64,000 nt of DNA from Flavobacteriales bacterium UBA7666 (GCA_002483265.1 DLHO01000025.1:348634-412633), one strand, 5' to 3'. Shown: positions 35,335-45,047, numbered from the stretch's first letter. The notes: generated by a model not told the origin, from the letters alone. Numbers and translations are program-made.

Positions 35335-36867
35335 ATGCAAGAAATGATCCTTATCCTTGATTTTGGTTCGCAATACACCCAGTTGATTGCGAGAAGAGTA
35401 CGTGAATTGAATGTTTATTGTGAAATCCATCCTTGGAATAAAATCCCTGAATTGGATGCACATGTGAAAGGTGTGATTTTGTCCGGAAGTCCTTTTTCGA
35501 CAAGAGACCCTGAATCTCCAAAACCAGATTTAAGTGCGATTAAAGGAAAATATCCTTTGCTAGGAGTGTGTTTTGGGGCGCAATACATGGCTCAAAACTT
35601 TGGAGGAGAAGTTCTTCCTTCAACTATCCGGGAATACGGTCGTGCAAATCTTTCTTTTGTAGATAGTTCAAATGAATTGGTGGCTGGAATGTCAACAGGT
35701 TCACAAGTTTGGATGAGTCACGGAGATACCATTAAGAACGTTCCGGATTCGTATCAGATTATTGCTTCAACAAAAGATGTACAAGTTGCAGGATATGCCA
35801 TTAAAGGAGAAACTACCTATGGAATTCAATTCCATCCGGAAGTTTACCATTCCCTTGAAGGGGCAATCTTACTGAAGAATTTTATCGTTGAAATTTGTGG
35901 ATGTTCTCAAAACTGGACACCGGATTCATTTGTAGAAAGTACGGTAGAAGAATTAAGATCCAAATTAGGAAATGATAAAGTGATTCTAGGGCTTTCCGGA
36001 GGAGTAGATTCTTCGGTAGCAGCTATGTTGCTTCACAAAGCAATTGGAGATCGTTTACATTGTATTTTCGTAGATAACGGATTGTTGCGCAAAAATGAGT
36101 TTGATTCCGTTTTGGAAAGCTATAAAGGTTTAGGTTTGAATGTAAAAGGAGTCGACGCTTCTTCCGATTTCTACAAGGCCCTATCAGGATTGACAGATCC
36201 GGAATTAAAACGCAAGGCAATCGGAAAAGTATTCATAGATGTATTTGATGCCGAATCAAAGTTGGTAACAGATGCGAAGTGGTTAGGACAAGGAACCATT
36301 TATCCGGATGTCATTGAATCCGTTTCTGTCAATGGAGGTCCTTCGCAAACAATTAAATCTCACCACAATGTGGGAGGTTTACCAGATTATATGAAATTAC
36401 AAGTGGTTGAACCTTTGAGATTGTTATTCAAAGACGAGGTAAGACGTGTTGGTAGATCACTGGATTTGCCTGAAAACATATTAAATAGACACCCTTTCCC
36501 CGGACCAGGACTCGGAATCCGTATTTTGGGAGAAGTAACTTCAGAGAAAGTGCGCATTTTGCAAGAAGTAGACGCCATTTTCATTGATGGATTGAAAGAA
36601 CATGGTTTGTACAATGATGTGTGGCAAGCCGGAGCAATTTTCTTACCGATTCAATCTGTTGGAGTTATGGGGGATGAAAGAACGTACGAAAATGCGGTTG
36701 CTCTGAGAGCAGTAAGCTCTACTGATGGGATGACGGCTGATTGGTGTCATTTGCCTTATGAGTTCCTTGCATTGATCTCTAATAAAATTATTAATCAGGT
36801 GAAAGGAATTAATCGTGTAACGTACGACATTAGTTCTAAGCCACCAGCAACCATTGAGTGGGAATAA
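35335..36867 (+). CDS. guaA: GMP synthase (glutamine-hydrolysing)
   Basis: 510 residues from the ATG at 35335 (alternative: ATG at 35344). The N-terminal class I glutamine amidotransferase holds the nucleophile Cys in LLGVCFGAQYMAQ and the His/Glu pair in GIQFHPEVYHS. The ATP-pyrophosphatase domain has the P-loop LSGGVDSSVAAMLLH, and the C-terminal dimerisation domain includes HPFPGPGLGIRILG and ends in KPPATIEWE. It converts XMP to GMP in purine synthesis. The promoter -7 box abuts the start, suggesting a leaderless transcript. The following LysM gene starts 43 bp downstream. Confidence 0.97.
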   Translation: MQEMILILDFGSQYTQLIARRVRELNVYCEIHPWNKIPELDAHVKGVILSGSPFSTRDPESPKPDLSAIKGKYPLLGVCFGAQYMAQNFGGEVLPSTIREYGRANLSFVDSSNELVAGMSTGSQVWMSHGDTIKNVPDSYQIIASTKDVQVAGYAIKGETTYGIQFHPEVYHSLEGAILLKNFIVEICGCSQNWTPDSFVESTVEELRSKLGNDKVILGLSGGVDSSVAAMLLHKAIGDRLHCIFVDNGLLRKNEFDSVLESYKGLGLNVKGVDASSDFYKALSGLTDPELKRKAIGKVFIDVFDAESKLVTDAKWLGQGTIYPDVIESVSVNGGPSQTIKSHHNVGGLPDYMKLQVVEPLRLLFKDEVRRVGRSLDLPENILNRHPFPGPGLGIRILGEVTSEKVRILQEVDAIFIDGLKEHGLYNDVWQAGAIFLPIQSVGVMGDERTYENAVALRAVSSTDGMTADWCHLPYEFLALISNKIINQVKGINRVTYDISSKPPATIEWE

Positions 36868-36910
36868 TACTGGCACAACTCTTGGATTAACGAACCTTAT
36901 TTTTTAAGAT

Positions 36911-38683
36911 ATGAAGTACTTCATTTTAGTCTGTGTACTTGCCTTTTCAAAAGGAATGTTTGCTCAGGTCGATACAAAAGACTGGGTTTACGAATATTCC
37001 AATGGAAAGAAGTATGCAGTCCATATTGCTCAAGCCGGGAATACCCTGTGGGGAATTCATACCACATACAATGTTCCGGTAGACGATATCGTTGCTGCGA
37101 ATCCCGGAATTGAAAAAGGAGTGAAAGAAGGTTATCGCTACTTAATTCCGCTTGGAGGGGCTGATATGAAAGTTCAGAGCGGTACAATTGTTCGTGAACA
37201 CGTTGTTGAAAAAGGTGAAACTGCCTTTTCAATTGCAAAAAAATACAATTCTTCTGTTGACGATTTATTGAAGTACAATCCGGGAATTGATAAGGGCTTG
37301 AAAGTAGGGCAGGTGTTGAAAGTAATTATTACCCCAACAACTGAAACGATCCCACCGAAACAGGCCGATAAACCCGCTGTAACTGCACCATCTATTACAT
37401 TTACGGATACCGTTTTAGTTTATGAGGTAAAGACAAGTGAAACTTTGTATACAATTTCTAAACGGTTCATGGTTCCGGTAAACGAGCTTCAGAAATTCAA
37501 CAATCTGAAATCTTCGAATATCAAATCCGGAGATGTATTGCGAATTCCTTTGAAAAAAGAGAATGTGAAGCAAGTTCAGATTCGTGAAGTTCAGCCAAAA
37601 GAAGACGTTCGAAAAGTGGATGAGACACTGATCTTTAAATCAAAGACGAAATATAACATTGCCGTATTGTTGAGTTTTGGATTGAATGATAAATCCGGAA
37701 ATTCAGCATTGAAAAATCTGGCTACTGAGTTTTATATGGGCGTTGAGTTGGCTGCAGATTCTTTAGAAAAACTAGGCTTTGACGCAACAATCAAAGTGAT
37801 TGATATTCCTTTGGATTCCATTGGAATAATGAAGGTTCTGAATACAGCAGAAATGAAAGGAATGGACTTGATTTTCGGTCCATTGGTTCCGCAAAGTGCA
37901 GATATAGTCGGAAGATGGTGTGGGCAGCAAAAAATCCGGATGGTTTGTCCTTCTGCTTGTAACAGCTCCCTTTTGAAGAGCAATCCTTATATCTATGCTT
38001 CGGTTACAACTGACATGACCCAGCAAGAAGTATTGGCAAAGTATACGATTGATCAATTTAAAACCGCTCAGATTATCTTAATCAATCCAGGAAATTCAAA
38101 AGATCAGGAATTGTTTGATGCGTATAGAAAACGATTCATCGAGCTTTCCAAAAAGAATGGAAATATCAAGTTGATCGAAGCAAAACTATCCGATTTTACC
38201 ACCTTTATTCGTAAAAGTGGCGAGTCGGTGGTGGTTTTTCCTTCACGTGATAAAGGAAACGTGATAAGCTTTATTAATTCATTACATAAAGCGGTCGGAA
38301 AATCACCGAATGCAGATGTAACTGTGCTTGGAGTAAAAGAATGGGGCGGTTTTGATGATGTTTCAGGATATTATAAAACAAAATACAAGATTACCTGGGC
38401 TTCTTCCAGTGATTTAAATTATTCATTGCCCGATACGCAGACTTTGCTTCGTTTGTATCGCAAAAAATTTAGAGCTGATATGAATAAAGCCGGAGCTCAT
38501 GGCTTTGATGTGGTTTATTATTTTACCAAGACTCTTTTGATGAAAGAAGATGTTTCAAGTGAAGTAATCAATGCTTTTGACTTGAAGGCTGTAACAACAG
38601 GTGGAGGGTATGAGAACCAATCATGCTTTATTTTAAAGCACGAGGATTATCAATTAATTCGAGTTGGAGTTTTCTATGAATAA
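36911..38683 (+). CDS. LysM-repeat and periplasmic-binding-fold protein
   Basis: 590 residues with a signal peptide (ends near MFAQ, residue 19). Three LysM modules follow: about 36-80 (HIAQAGNTLWGIHTTYNVPVDDI), 95-140 (HVVEKGETAFSIAKKYNSSVDDL) and 172-218 (YEVKTSETLYTISKRFMVPVNEL). From about 245 to the end the chain resembles a type I periplasmic-binding/ABC-ligand receptor fold (YNIAVLLSFGLND, MDLIFGPLVPQSADIV, AQIILINPGNSKDQELF). The protein probably binds peptidoglycan through LysM and an unknown ligand or partner through the second domain. Such LysM-PBP fusions are common in Bacteroidota, often near guaA. The last 8 bases overlap hemF (ATGAATAA). Confidence 0.85.
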   Translation: MKYFILVCVLAFSKGMFAQVDTKDWVYEYSNGKKYAVHIAQAGNTLWGIHTTYNVPVDDIVAANPGIEKGVKEGYRYLIPLGGADMKVQSGTIVREHVVEKGETAFSIAKKYNSSVDDLLKYNPGIDKGLKVGQVLKVIITPTTETIPPKQADKPAVTAPSITFTDTVLVYEVKTSETLYTISKRFMVPVNELQKFNNLKSSNIKSGDVLRIPLKKENVKQVQIREVQPKEDVRKVDETLIFKSKTKYNIAVLLSFGLNDKSGNSALKNLATEFYMGVELAADSLEKLGFDATIKVIDIPLDSIGIMKVLNTAEMKGMDLIFGPLVPQSADIVGRWCGQQKIRMVCPSACNSSLLKSNPYIYASVTTDMTQQEVLAKYTIDQFKTAQIILINPGNSKDQELFDAYRKRFIELSKKNGNIKLIEAKLSDFTTFIRKSGESVVVFPSRDKGNVISFINSLHKAVGKSPNADVTVLGVKEWGGFDDVSGYYKTKYKITWASSSDLNYSLPDTQTLLRLYRKKFRADMNKAGAHGFDVVYYFTKTLLMKEDVSSEVINAFDLKAVTTGGGYENQSCFILKHEDYQLIRVGVFYE

Positions 38684-39566
38684 GGAAACAATTGGACAAG
38701 AATTTCGCGCATTGCAATTGTTTATTTGCAATGAATTGGAGCGAGTTGACGGAACTGGAAAGTTTTCAGAAGATGCATGGGAACGCGCAGAAGGTGGCGG
38801 TGGTAAAACACGCACCATTCGAAACGGTTCGGTGATAGAAAAGGGAGGTGTTGCTTTTTCGGAAGTTTATGGTCCCGTATCAGAAGAAATGAAAACCCAA
38901 CTGAAATTGGATGGAAATCACTTCTATGCGACAGGGGTTTCAATTGTTTTACATCCCAATAATCCACATGTTCCGATTATTCATATGAATGTGCGTTATT
39001 TCGAATTGGATAACGGAATTCATTGGTTTGGTGGAGGAATTGATCTGACTCCGCATTATGTGATTCATGAACAAGCCATTTTGTTCCATAAGAAGTTGAG
39101 AGCGGTTTGCAATAAATATGACGAATTATTCTACCCGAAATTTAAAGAATGGGCAGATGAATATTTTTACTTACCACATAGATCTGAAACGCGTGGTATT
39201 GGTGGTATTTTCTTTGACCATTTGAATAATCACTTTCAACTGAATAAAGAACAACTATTCCGTTTTTGCGTGGATCTGGGAGAAAGTTTCCCGTTCTTAT
39301 ACGAAGAGCAAGCGGAATTGGGAAAAAACAAACCAGTTACTGAGTCGGAAAAACAATGGATGAATTACCGAAGAGGTCGTTATGCCGAGTTTAATTTGGC
39401 ATTCGACAGAGGTACTAAGTTTGGTTTGTATTCCGGTGGAAGGACAGAATCTATTTTGATGAGCATGCCACCAATCGCTGAATGGGAATATAATTATCAA
39501 CCCGACGAAAACTCCTTGGAAGGACAAACTTTAAGTTACCTGAAGGAGAAACACAGCTATTTTTAA
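38676..39566 (+). CDS. hemF: Oxygen-dependent coproporphyrinogen III oxidase
   Basis: 296 residues from the ATG at 38676; this overlaps the preceding stop by 8 bases and a TTG four codons upstream is less likely. Family signatures are intact: GGGGKTRTIRNG, ATGVSIVLHPNNPHVPIIHMNVRYFE, WFGGGIDLTPHYV, YLPHRSETRGIGGIFFDH, EFNLAFDRGTKFGLYSGGRTESILMSMPP. The enzyme decarboxylates coproporphyrinogen III to protoporphyrinogen IX using O2, so the organism makes heme aerobically. It is the last gene before a hairpin repeat. Confidence 0.96.
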   Translation: MNKETIGQEFRALQLFICNELERVDGTGKFSEDAWERAEGGGGKTRTIRNGSVIEKGGVAFSEVYGPVSEEMKTQLKLDGNHFYATGVSIVLHPNNPHVPIIHMNVRYFELDNGIHWFGGGIDLTPHYVIHEQAILFHKKLRAVCNKYDELFYPKFKEWADEYFYLPHRSETRGIGGIFFDHLNNHFQLNKEQLFRFCVDLGESFPFLYEEQAELGKNKPVTESEKQWMNYRRGRYAEFNLAFDRGTKFGLYSGGRTESILMSMPPIAEWEYNYQPDENSLEGQTLSYLKEKHSYF

Positions 39567-39643
39567 AGACTAAAGATTATAGACGCAAGACAATAGACTA
39601 AAATTACGTCTTAAGTCTATCGTCTTTCATCTAAGGTCTTTTT
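39566..39643. repeat. AAGACT-family intergenic hairpin after hemF
   Basis: Left arm 39566-39598 (AAAGACTAAAGATTATAGAC...) pairs imperfectly with right arm 39608-39643 (GTCTTAAGTCTATCGTC...TCTTTTT). The arms begin at the hemF stop codon and end in a T-run, as a terminator would. A related hairpin sits at 48056-48130. The rest of the 258-bp gap to 39825 is AT-rich, with the promoter at 39791. Confidence 0.65.
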
Positions 39644-39790
39644 CCTTTTCAATTCCACATTCTCCATTTTGGCTGTTTTAAAATTCAAGAATTAGCTCTC
39701 TTTTTGTAAATATCTTTAAGATTCCTTCAATAGCTGTTATTTTTAACAAAATCAATTTAATTAATAGGCAACTATCACTTCATTCTTACG

Positions 39791-39798
39791 TAACTTTG
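39791..39798 (+). promoter_or_regulatory. -7 element (TAACTTTG) for the PKD/type B protein
   Basis: TAACTTTG matches TAnnTTTG; the predicted start of transcription is about 39802, 23 bp before the ATG at 39825. Confidence 0.6.
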
Positions 39799-39824
39799 AT
39801 ATGTCAATTTAATAATTGAATTAA

Positions 39825-42632
39825 ATGATCTTGAAGAAAAATTATTTTAAGCTGATGCTGTTCAGTTTGATACTTACAACCAGTGCCGCTTATTCTCAAA
39901 TGCAGCCTGCCTGTCCTAATGCCAATTTTGCACAAGGAGGATTTAACAATTGGACCGCTTTTACGGGAGATTATACTAATCCCTTTGCATTACCAGGAGT
40001 GGTAAGTGGAAGGCATACTATTATCAGTACTCCGGGAATTGATCCTTATTCATGTGGTGGTCTACAAATCCTTCCTCCGGGATCATTTGTTGTGGCGCGG
40101 GTAGGAAATAATGCAACCAATGCTGAGGCTGAGGCTATCAGGTATACGATGCCAATTACAGTAGATAATTCCTTGTTGATTTACAAGTATGCTGCCGTTC
40201 TTGAGAATCCAACTGGTCATGCACCGAATGAACAACCTCGATTGAGTATTAAAGTATTGGATCAGGCAGGAAATGAAATTGGTGGAGCATGTGGCGTTTA
40301 TGACGTATATGGAGGACAACCAGGACAAAACTTTCAAGTGTGTGGTGATATCACGTGGTTGAATTGGTCAACAGCAGCTTTAGATTTGTCTGCGTTTTTG
40401 GGACAAACTATCCAAATTGAATTTGCGACAAGAGACTGTAGTCTTTCCGGACATTTCGGATATGCTTATGTTACAATGAGCTGCCAACCTTTGAAATTGA
40501 CTGTTCAATATTGTGCAGGAAGCAATAACGCTGTTCTAACAGCACCAACAGGTTTTAGTAGTTATTTGTGGAGCAACGGAGCAACAACTCCTTCCATTAC
40601 AATCCCGAACCCGGTTACCGGAACAACTTATTCCTGTCAGCTGACGACGATCACAAATACGGGGTCGTGTTCTGTTTCAGTTGATGTGGACGTAGAACCA
40701 ACGATTGTGCAACCCAATTATACCTATACTCAAAATTGCGGGCAGTTGAATGTACAATTCACCAATGCATCAACGGTAAATAACAATGCCATTGTAGCCA
40801 ATCTTTGGAATTTCGGAGACAATACAATAGCTACTCAATCCAGTCCGAATCATACTTATGCCACACCAGGTGTATATAATGTACGTTTGATTTCTTTCGA
40901 AACGGCTGGTTGTAAAGACACGATTATTCAACAGGTAACAGTTAAGTCTATTCCTACGGCTGATTTTTCCATTCCAAATACCTGTGCTTTAGCTCCTGTA
41001 ACAGTGACTAATGCTTCAACCGATTTGATTAATCAAAGTTTGACCTATTCTTGGGACTTCGGTGATGGAACACCGTTAGAAACTGCTGTAAATCCGACAC
41101 ATGTTTATCAAACCGCAGGAACTTATACGATTACTTTGATTGCTACAAATGCAGATGGATGTACACATACACGTGTAAAAAATATTACGGTTTATGCTTT
41201 GCCACCTGTTGAAGCGGGAATCGACCAGCAGCTTTGTCCTTACACAACGATGACTTTGATCGGTTCAGGAGCCATTTCTTATACTTGGAATAATGGAGCC
41301 GTAAACGGAACACCTTTTACCCCTTCAGTAGATGGTAAATACATTGTAACAGGAACCGATGGGAACGGATGTCAGAATAAAGACTCATTGATGGTTACCT
41401 TTTTACCTGCACCGGTTATTTCCGCAGGACCAGATGTAACAGTCTGTGAGAATACTTCTGTTACGTTTACCGGAACAGGTGCAGCAACAACTTATACTTG
41501 GGACAACGGGATTACTGATGGACAAGCTTATGTTCCTGCAGTAGGAACTTATACGATCGTTTTACATGGATACGATGCTTCCAATTGTTTCGGTTTGGAT
41601 ACGGTTGTTTTATTGGTTAATCCATTGCCAATCGTAAATGCCGGACCGGATCAGATTATTTGTGAAGGATCTTCAACGGTTGTTTCAGGTTCCGGAGCTG
41701 CTACTTATGCGTGGGATAACGGAGTTACTGATAATGTTCCTTTTTCACCGGTGAGTGATTTGACTTATACCGTTACTGGAACTTCCACCGCAGGATGTAC
41801 CAACACAGATCAGGTACTCGTTTCAATTGAAGAACCGGTCATTTTCCAGATCGATTTGGAATCAGGGCCAGCGTGTGAACCTTATACCGCAACAATTTTT
41901 AATAATTCTACCGGAACACCAAGTGCGAATACTCAATGGGTTTTTGGAGATGGAAATACCTTGTCGAGCTTAAATGATACGGTTACAAATCTATATGAAA
42001 ATCAAGGTTGTTATGATGTTAGCATCACTTCAACAACTGCATTGGGTTGTATCTGGACGCAAAGTTATCCTAGTTTTATTTGTGTTTATCCGAATCCAAA
42101 TGCAAACTTCACGGCTAATCCGGGTGTAATCTCTGTGATTTCCCCTGAATCGAATATGGTGAATACATCTACAGGAGCAACGCAGTACATTTGGAATTTT
42201 GGCGACGGAACAGAAGTATCCAATGATTTTAGTCCAACGCATACTTTTGTAGTTGAACCGGAACAAAATTTCCAAGTAACATTGATCGCAATTTCTGAAC
42301 ACGGTTGTGTAGATTCAATTACGAAGGTGATATTAATGGAAAAAGGTGTAATTTTGTATGCCCCGAATTCATTTACACCGGATGGAAATCAATTCAATCC
42401 TGTTTTCCTGCCGATTGTTACTTCGGGAGTAGATAGAAACCAATACGAATTAGTAGTCTTCAACAGATGGGGTGAAGTTGTTTTTGAAACAACGGATACG
42501 CTGGAAGGTTGGGATGGGACATATAAAGGAATTGCTTGTAAAGAAGGAATGTACTCGTGGAAAATCAAGTACAAGACTTCATCAAGTGATGAAAAAAGGG
42601 AGCAATTGGGACACGTGAATTTATTACGTTAA
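39825..42632 (+). CDS. PKD-rich secreted protein with type B T9SS sorting domain
   Basis: 935 residues with a signal peptide (ends near AAYSQ, residue 25). An N-terminal jelly-roll-like domain (about 28-225) contains SFVVARVGNNATNAEAEAI and IQIEFATRDCSLSGHFGYAY. Next are PKD modules recognised by WNFGDN, WDFGDG, WVFGDG and WNFGDG, with three Ig-like units between them (PVISAGPDVTVCENTS, PIVNAGPDQIICEGSS). The end is a type B sorting domain (YAPNSFTPDGNQFNP, VFNRWGEVVFE, LEGWDGTYKG). It is predicted to be exported by the type IX system and displayed or released at the surface. No PorP-like partner is adjacent. Confidence 0.88.
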   Translation: MILKKNYFKLMLFSLILTTSAAYSQMQPACPNANFAQGGFNNWTAFTGDYTNPFALPGVVSGRHTIISTPGIDPYSCGGLQILPPGSFVVARVGNNATNAEAEAIRYTMPITVDNSLLIYKYAAVLENPTGHAPNEQPRLSIKVLDQAGNEIGGACGVYDVYGGQPGQNFQVCGDITWLNWSTAALDLSAFLGQTIQIEFATRDCSLSGHFGYAYVTMSCQPLKLTVQYCAGSNNAVLTAPTGFSSYLWSNGATTPSITIPNPVTGTTYSCQLTTITNTGSCSVSVDVDVEPTIVQPNYTYTQNCGQLNVQFTNASTVNNNAIVANLWNFGDNTIATQSSPNHTYATPGVYNVRLISFETAGCKDTIIQQVTVKSIPTADFSIPNTCALAPVTVTNASTDLINQSLTYSWDFGDGTPLETAVNPTHVYQTAGTYTITLIATNADGCTHTRVKNITVYALPPVEAGIDQQLCPYTTMTLIGSGAISYTWNNGAVNGTPFTPSVDGKYIVTGTDGNGCQNKDSLMVTFLPAPVISAGPDVTVCENTSVTFTGTGAATTYTWDNGITDGQAYVPAVGTYTIVLHGYDASNCFGLDTVVLLVNPLPIVNAGPDQIICEGSSTVVSGSGAATYAWDNGVTDNVPFSPVSDLTYTVTGTSTAGCTNTDQVLVSIEEPVIFQIDLESGPACEPYTATIFNNSTGTPSANTQWVFGDGNTLSSLNDTVTNLYENQGCYDVSITSTTALGCIWTQSYPSFICVYPNPNANFTANPGVISVISPESNMVNTSTGATQYIWNFGDGTEVSNDFSPTHTFVVEPEQNFQVTLIAISEHGCVDSITKVILMEKGVILYAPNSFTPDGNQFNPVFLPIVTSGVDRNQYELVVFNRWGEVVFETTDTLEGWDGTYKGIACKEGMYSWKIKYKTSSSDEKREQLGHVNLLR

Positions 42633-42690
42633 CTACTTACTTCCGACTAACAAATTCGATTATTTGTTATTAATAAAATTCAAACCCAAA

Positions 42691-42722
42691 AAGAAAGGGA
42701 GTCCGTTTAGGCTCCCTTTCTT
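42691..42722. terminator. Bidirectional terminator overlapping the putA-like stop
   Basis: AAGAAAGGGAG (42691-42701) and CTCCCTTTCTT (42712-42722) form a perfect 11-bp stem with a 10-base loop, flanked by A's and T's. The right part encodes the last residues and stop codon of the minus-strand proline dehydrogenase gene, so one structure serves two convergent genes. Confidence 0.8.
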
Positions 42723-43882
42723 CTTTTTAGTTCTTCTTTGATTAATTTCAATTCCCTTCCTGTTTGTCCTTTCACCGAAGTATTTTCATCTGCTCGCCTG
42801 AAAAGATAAGGAATCACTTCTTTTACCGGTCCGTACGGAACGTATTTGGCTACGTTGAATCCTTTTGAGGCTAGTGTGTATGAAATGTGATCACTCATTC
42901 CTAATAGCTGCGCAAAATAAATACGTTTATCTGTTTTATCAATTCCTTTTTTCTCAATCAGCTCTGCTAAATATGCTGAAGAATCTTCGTTATGGGAACC
43001 GGCACATAAAGCCATTTGAGAGAAGTTTTCGGCTTCAGTCAAAAACTCCAGTGCTTTATCATAATCCACATCACACGTTTTTTTGTCCGGTTGAATAGGA
43101 GAGGGATAGTTATTTTCTGTAGCTCTTTTTCTTTCTTTTTCCATATAAGCACCACGAACTAGCTTCACTCCGTATTGTACGTTTTCAGCTTTTGCCCAAG
43201 CAATACTTTCTTTCAGAAAAGCTAAACGATCGTGACGATACATTTGAATCGTATTGAATACGATTGCACGCTCTTTATTGTATTTCAGCATCATTTCATG
43301 AGTGATCCGATCAATCACATCCTGAATCCAGCTTTCTTCTGCATCAATAAAAACAGGAACTGATGCGTCAAATGCTTCTTTACAAATGCGATCAACACGT
43401 TCTACTGTGTCCTGATATTCTTTCAATTCGCTTTCCGAGATGTTCTCAATTCCTGAATTAGTCAATTCCAACAAACCGAATCGGGCAATCCCTGTAATTT
43501 TAAAAACCGCAAATGGAATTCCCGGATTGCCTTTTGCTTTGTGAATGGTGGCGATGATTTCTTTTGTTGTATATTCAAAATCTTCCGCACTGGTTTTTCC
43601 TTCAACCGAATAATCCAAAATAGTACCTACATGGTTTTTCCACATCGTATCTATTGTTGAAGTGCACTCCTCAATGGTTTCTCCTCCGCAGAATTGCTTA
43701 AAGATGGTTGCTTTAATCATTCCTTTGATCGGAAGACCCATATTCAAACCAAATCGAGCAAGTCCTTTTCCGGATTTTACTAAGAATGGACTTGCCATAA
43801 CAGAAAAAAGAAAATGTGCTCGTTTCAAATCCTTATTAGACTTATGTTTGAACGCAATTTCAGTGTTATTAAAAGATATCAT
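42707..43882 (-). CDS. Proline dehydrogenase family protein
   Basis: 391 residues, the length of single-domain flavin-dependent PRODH. Family motifs: VPVFIDAEESWIQDVID, VFNTIQMYRHDRLAFL, YGVKLVRGAYMEKERKRA and the C-terminal substrate-binding YVPYGPVKEVIPYLFRRADEN. It oxidises proline to pyrroline-5-carboxylate with FAD and passes electrons to the membrane. Divergent from aroB across 79 bp, a gene pair often seen in flavobacteria. A TAATTTTG element ends 4 bases before its ATG. Confidence 0.92.
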   Translation of the reverse strand: MISFNNTEIAFKHKSNKDLKRAHFLFSVMASPFLVKSGKGLARFGLNMGLPIKGMIKATIFKQFCGGETIEECTSTIDTMWKNHVGTILDYSVEGKTSAEDFEYTTKEIIATIHKAKGNPGIPFAVFKITGIARFGLLELTNSGIENISESELKEYQDTVERVDRICKEAFDASVPVFIDAEESWIQDVIDRITHEMMLKYNKERAIVFNTIQMYRHDRLAFLKESIAWAKAENVQYGVKLVRGAYMEKERKRATENNYPSPIQPDKKTCDVDYDKALEFLTEAENFSQMALCAGSHNEDSSAYLAELIEKKGIDKTDKRIYFAQLLGMSDHISYTLASKGFNVAKYVPYGPVKEVIPYLFRRADENTSVKGQTGRELKLIKEELKRRKGA

Positions 43883-43886
43883 GTGG

Positions 43887-43894
43887 CAAAATTA
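43887..43894 (-). promoter_or_regulatory. -7 element (TAATTTTG) at the proline dehydrogenase start
   Basis: On the minus strand, TAATTTTG matches TAnnTTTG and ends 4 bases before the ATG at 43882, placing the predicted first transcribed base on the start codon. Confidence 0.55.
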
Positions 43895-43906
43895 ATCGCT
43901 TTCTAG

Positions 43907-43914
43907 TATTTTTG
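43907..43914 (+). promoter_or_regulatory. -7 element (TATTTTTG) for aroB
   Basis: TATTTTTG matches TAnnTTTG; the transcript would start about 43918 and have a 44-base leader before the TTG start of aroB. Confidence 0.55.
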
Positions 43915-43961
43915 TTCACCTTTAATCTGAATTTATTTGTTACATCATAGAAATTAGTGCT

Positions 43962-45047
43962 TTGAAAAAAATAAAATGTAATTCTTATACAGTGGAAGTT
44001 GGTAATCTGGAGCTTTCTTCTTTCCCTGCGTTGCTTCATGAATCTTATAAAGATGTTCGGAAAGTTATTGTTGTAGATGAGAATACACATGATTTTTGTT
44101 TGGAGTATTTATTGACTGCTTTTCCAACATTAGAAGATGCAGAAGTGATCTTATTGCCAACCGGTGAAGAAAATAAAGTGATGGAAGTTTGTTTTCAGGT
44201 ACTGGAGGCACTGTCTGATTACGAAATTGTTCGCTCTGACTTGGTAATTACGCTTGGTGGCGGAGTGGTAAGTGATATGGGAGGTTTCATAGCATCCATT
44301 TATAAGCGTGGTTTGCCTTGTGTTCATATTCCAACTTCTTTGATGGGAATGGTGGATGCTGCTATTGGAGGGAAAACCGGAATTGATCTGGGAAATTTTA
44401 AGAATCAAATAGGAACATTCTACGATCCGATTGCTGTTTATGTAGATCAACGTTTTTTGGCAACATTACCGGAAGAAGAATGGAGAAGCGGGTTTGCTGA
44501 AGTTTTGAAACACGCATTGATTGCGGATAAAAAAGAATGGGACAGATTGATAGCGAGTAAGCAGGATGAACTGTTTTCTGAAGGAAGTATAAAGACAATC
44601 CTGGAGAAATCGATCGCAACTAAAGCGAAAGTGGTCAATGAGGATCCAACGGAGAAAGGAAAACGCAAGTCTTTGAATTTTGGTCATACGATTGGTCATG
44701 CAATTGAAGGATATTATTTGGATCTGAATCCAATGCCTCATGGAAATTGCGTTGCGCTTGGAATCATTGCAGAAGCCTTCTTATCGAATCAAAAAGGCAC
44801 CTTAGAGACTGAAGAGTTGAATGAAATTGTTCAGGTGATGATGGCTCTGTATCCTTGTCCGGAAGATTTATTGACAGGAGTTGGAATCATGCTTGAGTTG
44901 ATGAAAAACGATAAGAAAAATGATCAACAAGGAATACGTACTTGTTTTTTAAATCGGATTGGGGAGGCTTCATGGAATCATTTGATTGATGAGAATGATA
45001 TTAAGGCAGCATTTAATTATTTGTACCAGGCGTATTATAAGAATTAA
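43962..45047 (+). CDS. aroB: 3-dehydroquinate synthase
   Basis: 361 residues, full length. Motifs: LPTGEENKV, LGGGVVSDMGGFIASIYKRG (NAD and substrate site), IPTSLMGMVDAAIGGKTGIDL, SGFAEVLKHALI and the metal-binding FGHTIGHAIEGY with HGNCVALG. The enzyme converts DAHP to 3-dehydroquinate, step two of the shikimate pathway. The start is taken as TTG at 43962, because no ATG lies between the promoter and the conserved region and the residues encoded from there (MKKIKCNSYTVEVG) fit the family's start. Confidence 0.95.
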   Translation: MKKIKCNSYTVEVGNLELSSFPALLHESYKDVRKVIVVDENTHDFCLEYLLTAFPTLEDAEVILLPTGEENKVMEVCFQVLEALSDYEIVRSDLVITLGGGVVSDMGGFIASIYKRGLPCVHIPTSLMGMVDAAIGGKTGIDLGNFKNQIGTFYDPIAVYVDQRFLATLPEEEWRSGFAEVLKHALIADKKEWDRLIASKQDELFSEGSIKTILEKSIATKAKVVNEDPTEKGKRKSLNFGHTIGHAIEGYYLDLNPMPHGNCVALGIIAEAFLSNQKGTLETEELNEIVQVMMALYPCPEDLLTGVGIMLELMKNDKKNDQQGIRTCFLNRIGEASWNHLIDENDIKAAFNYLYQAYYKN

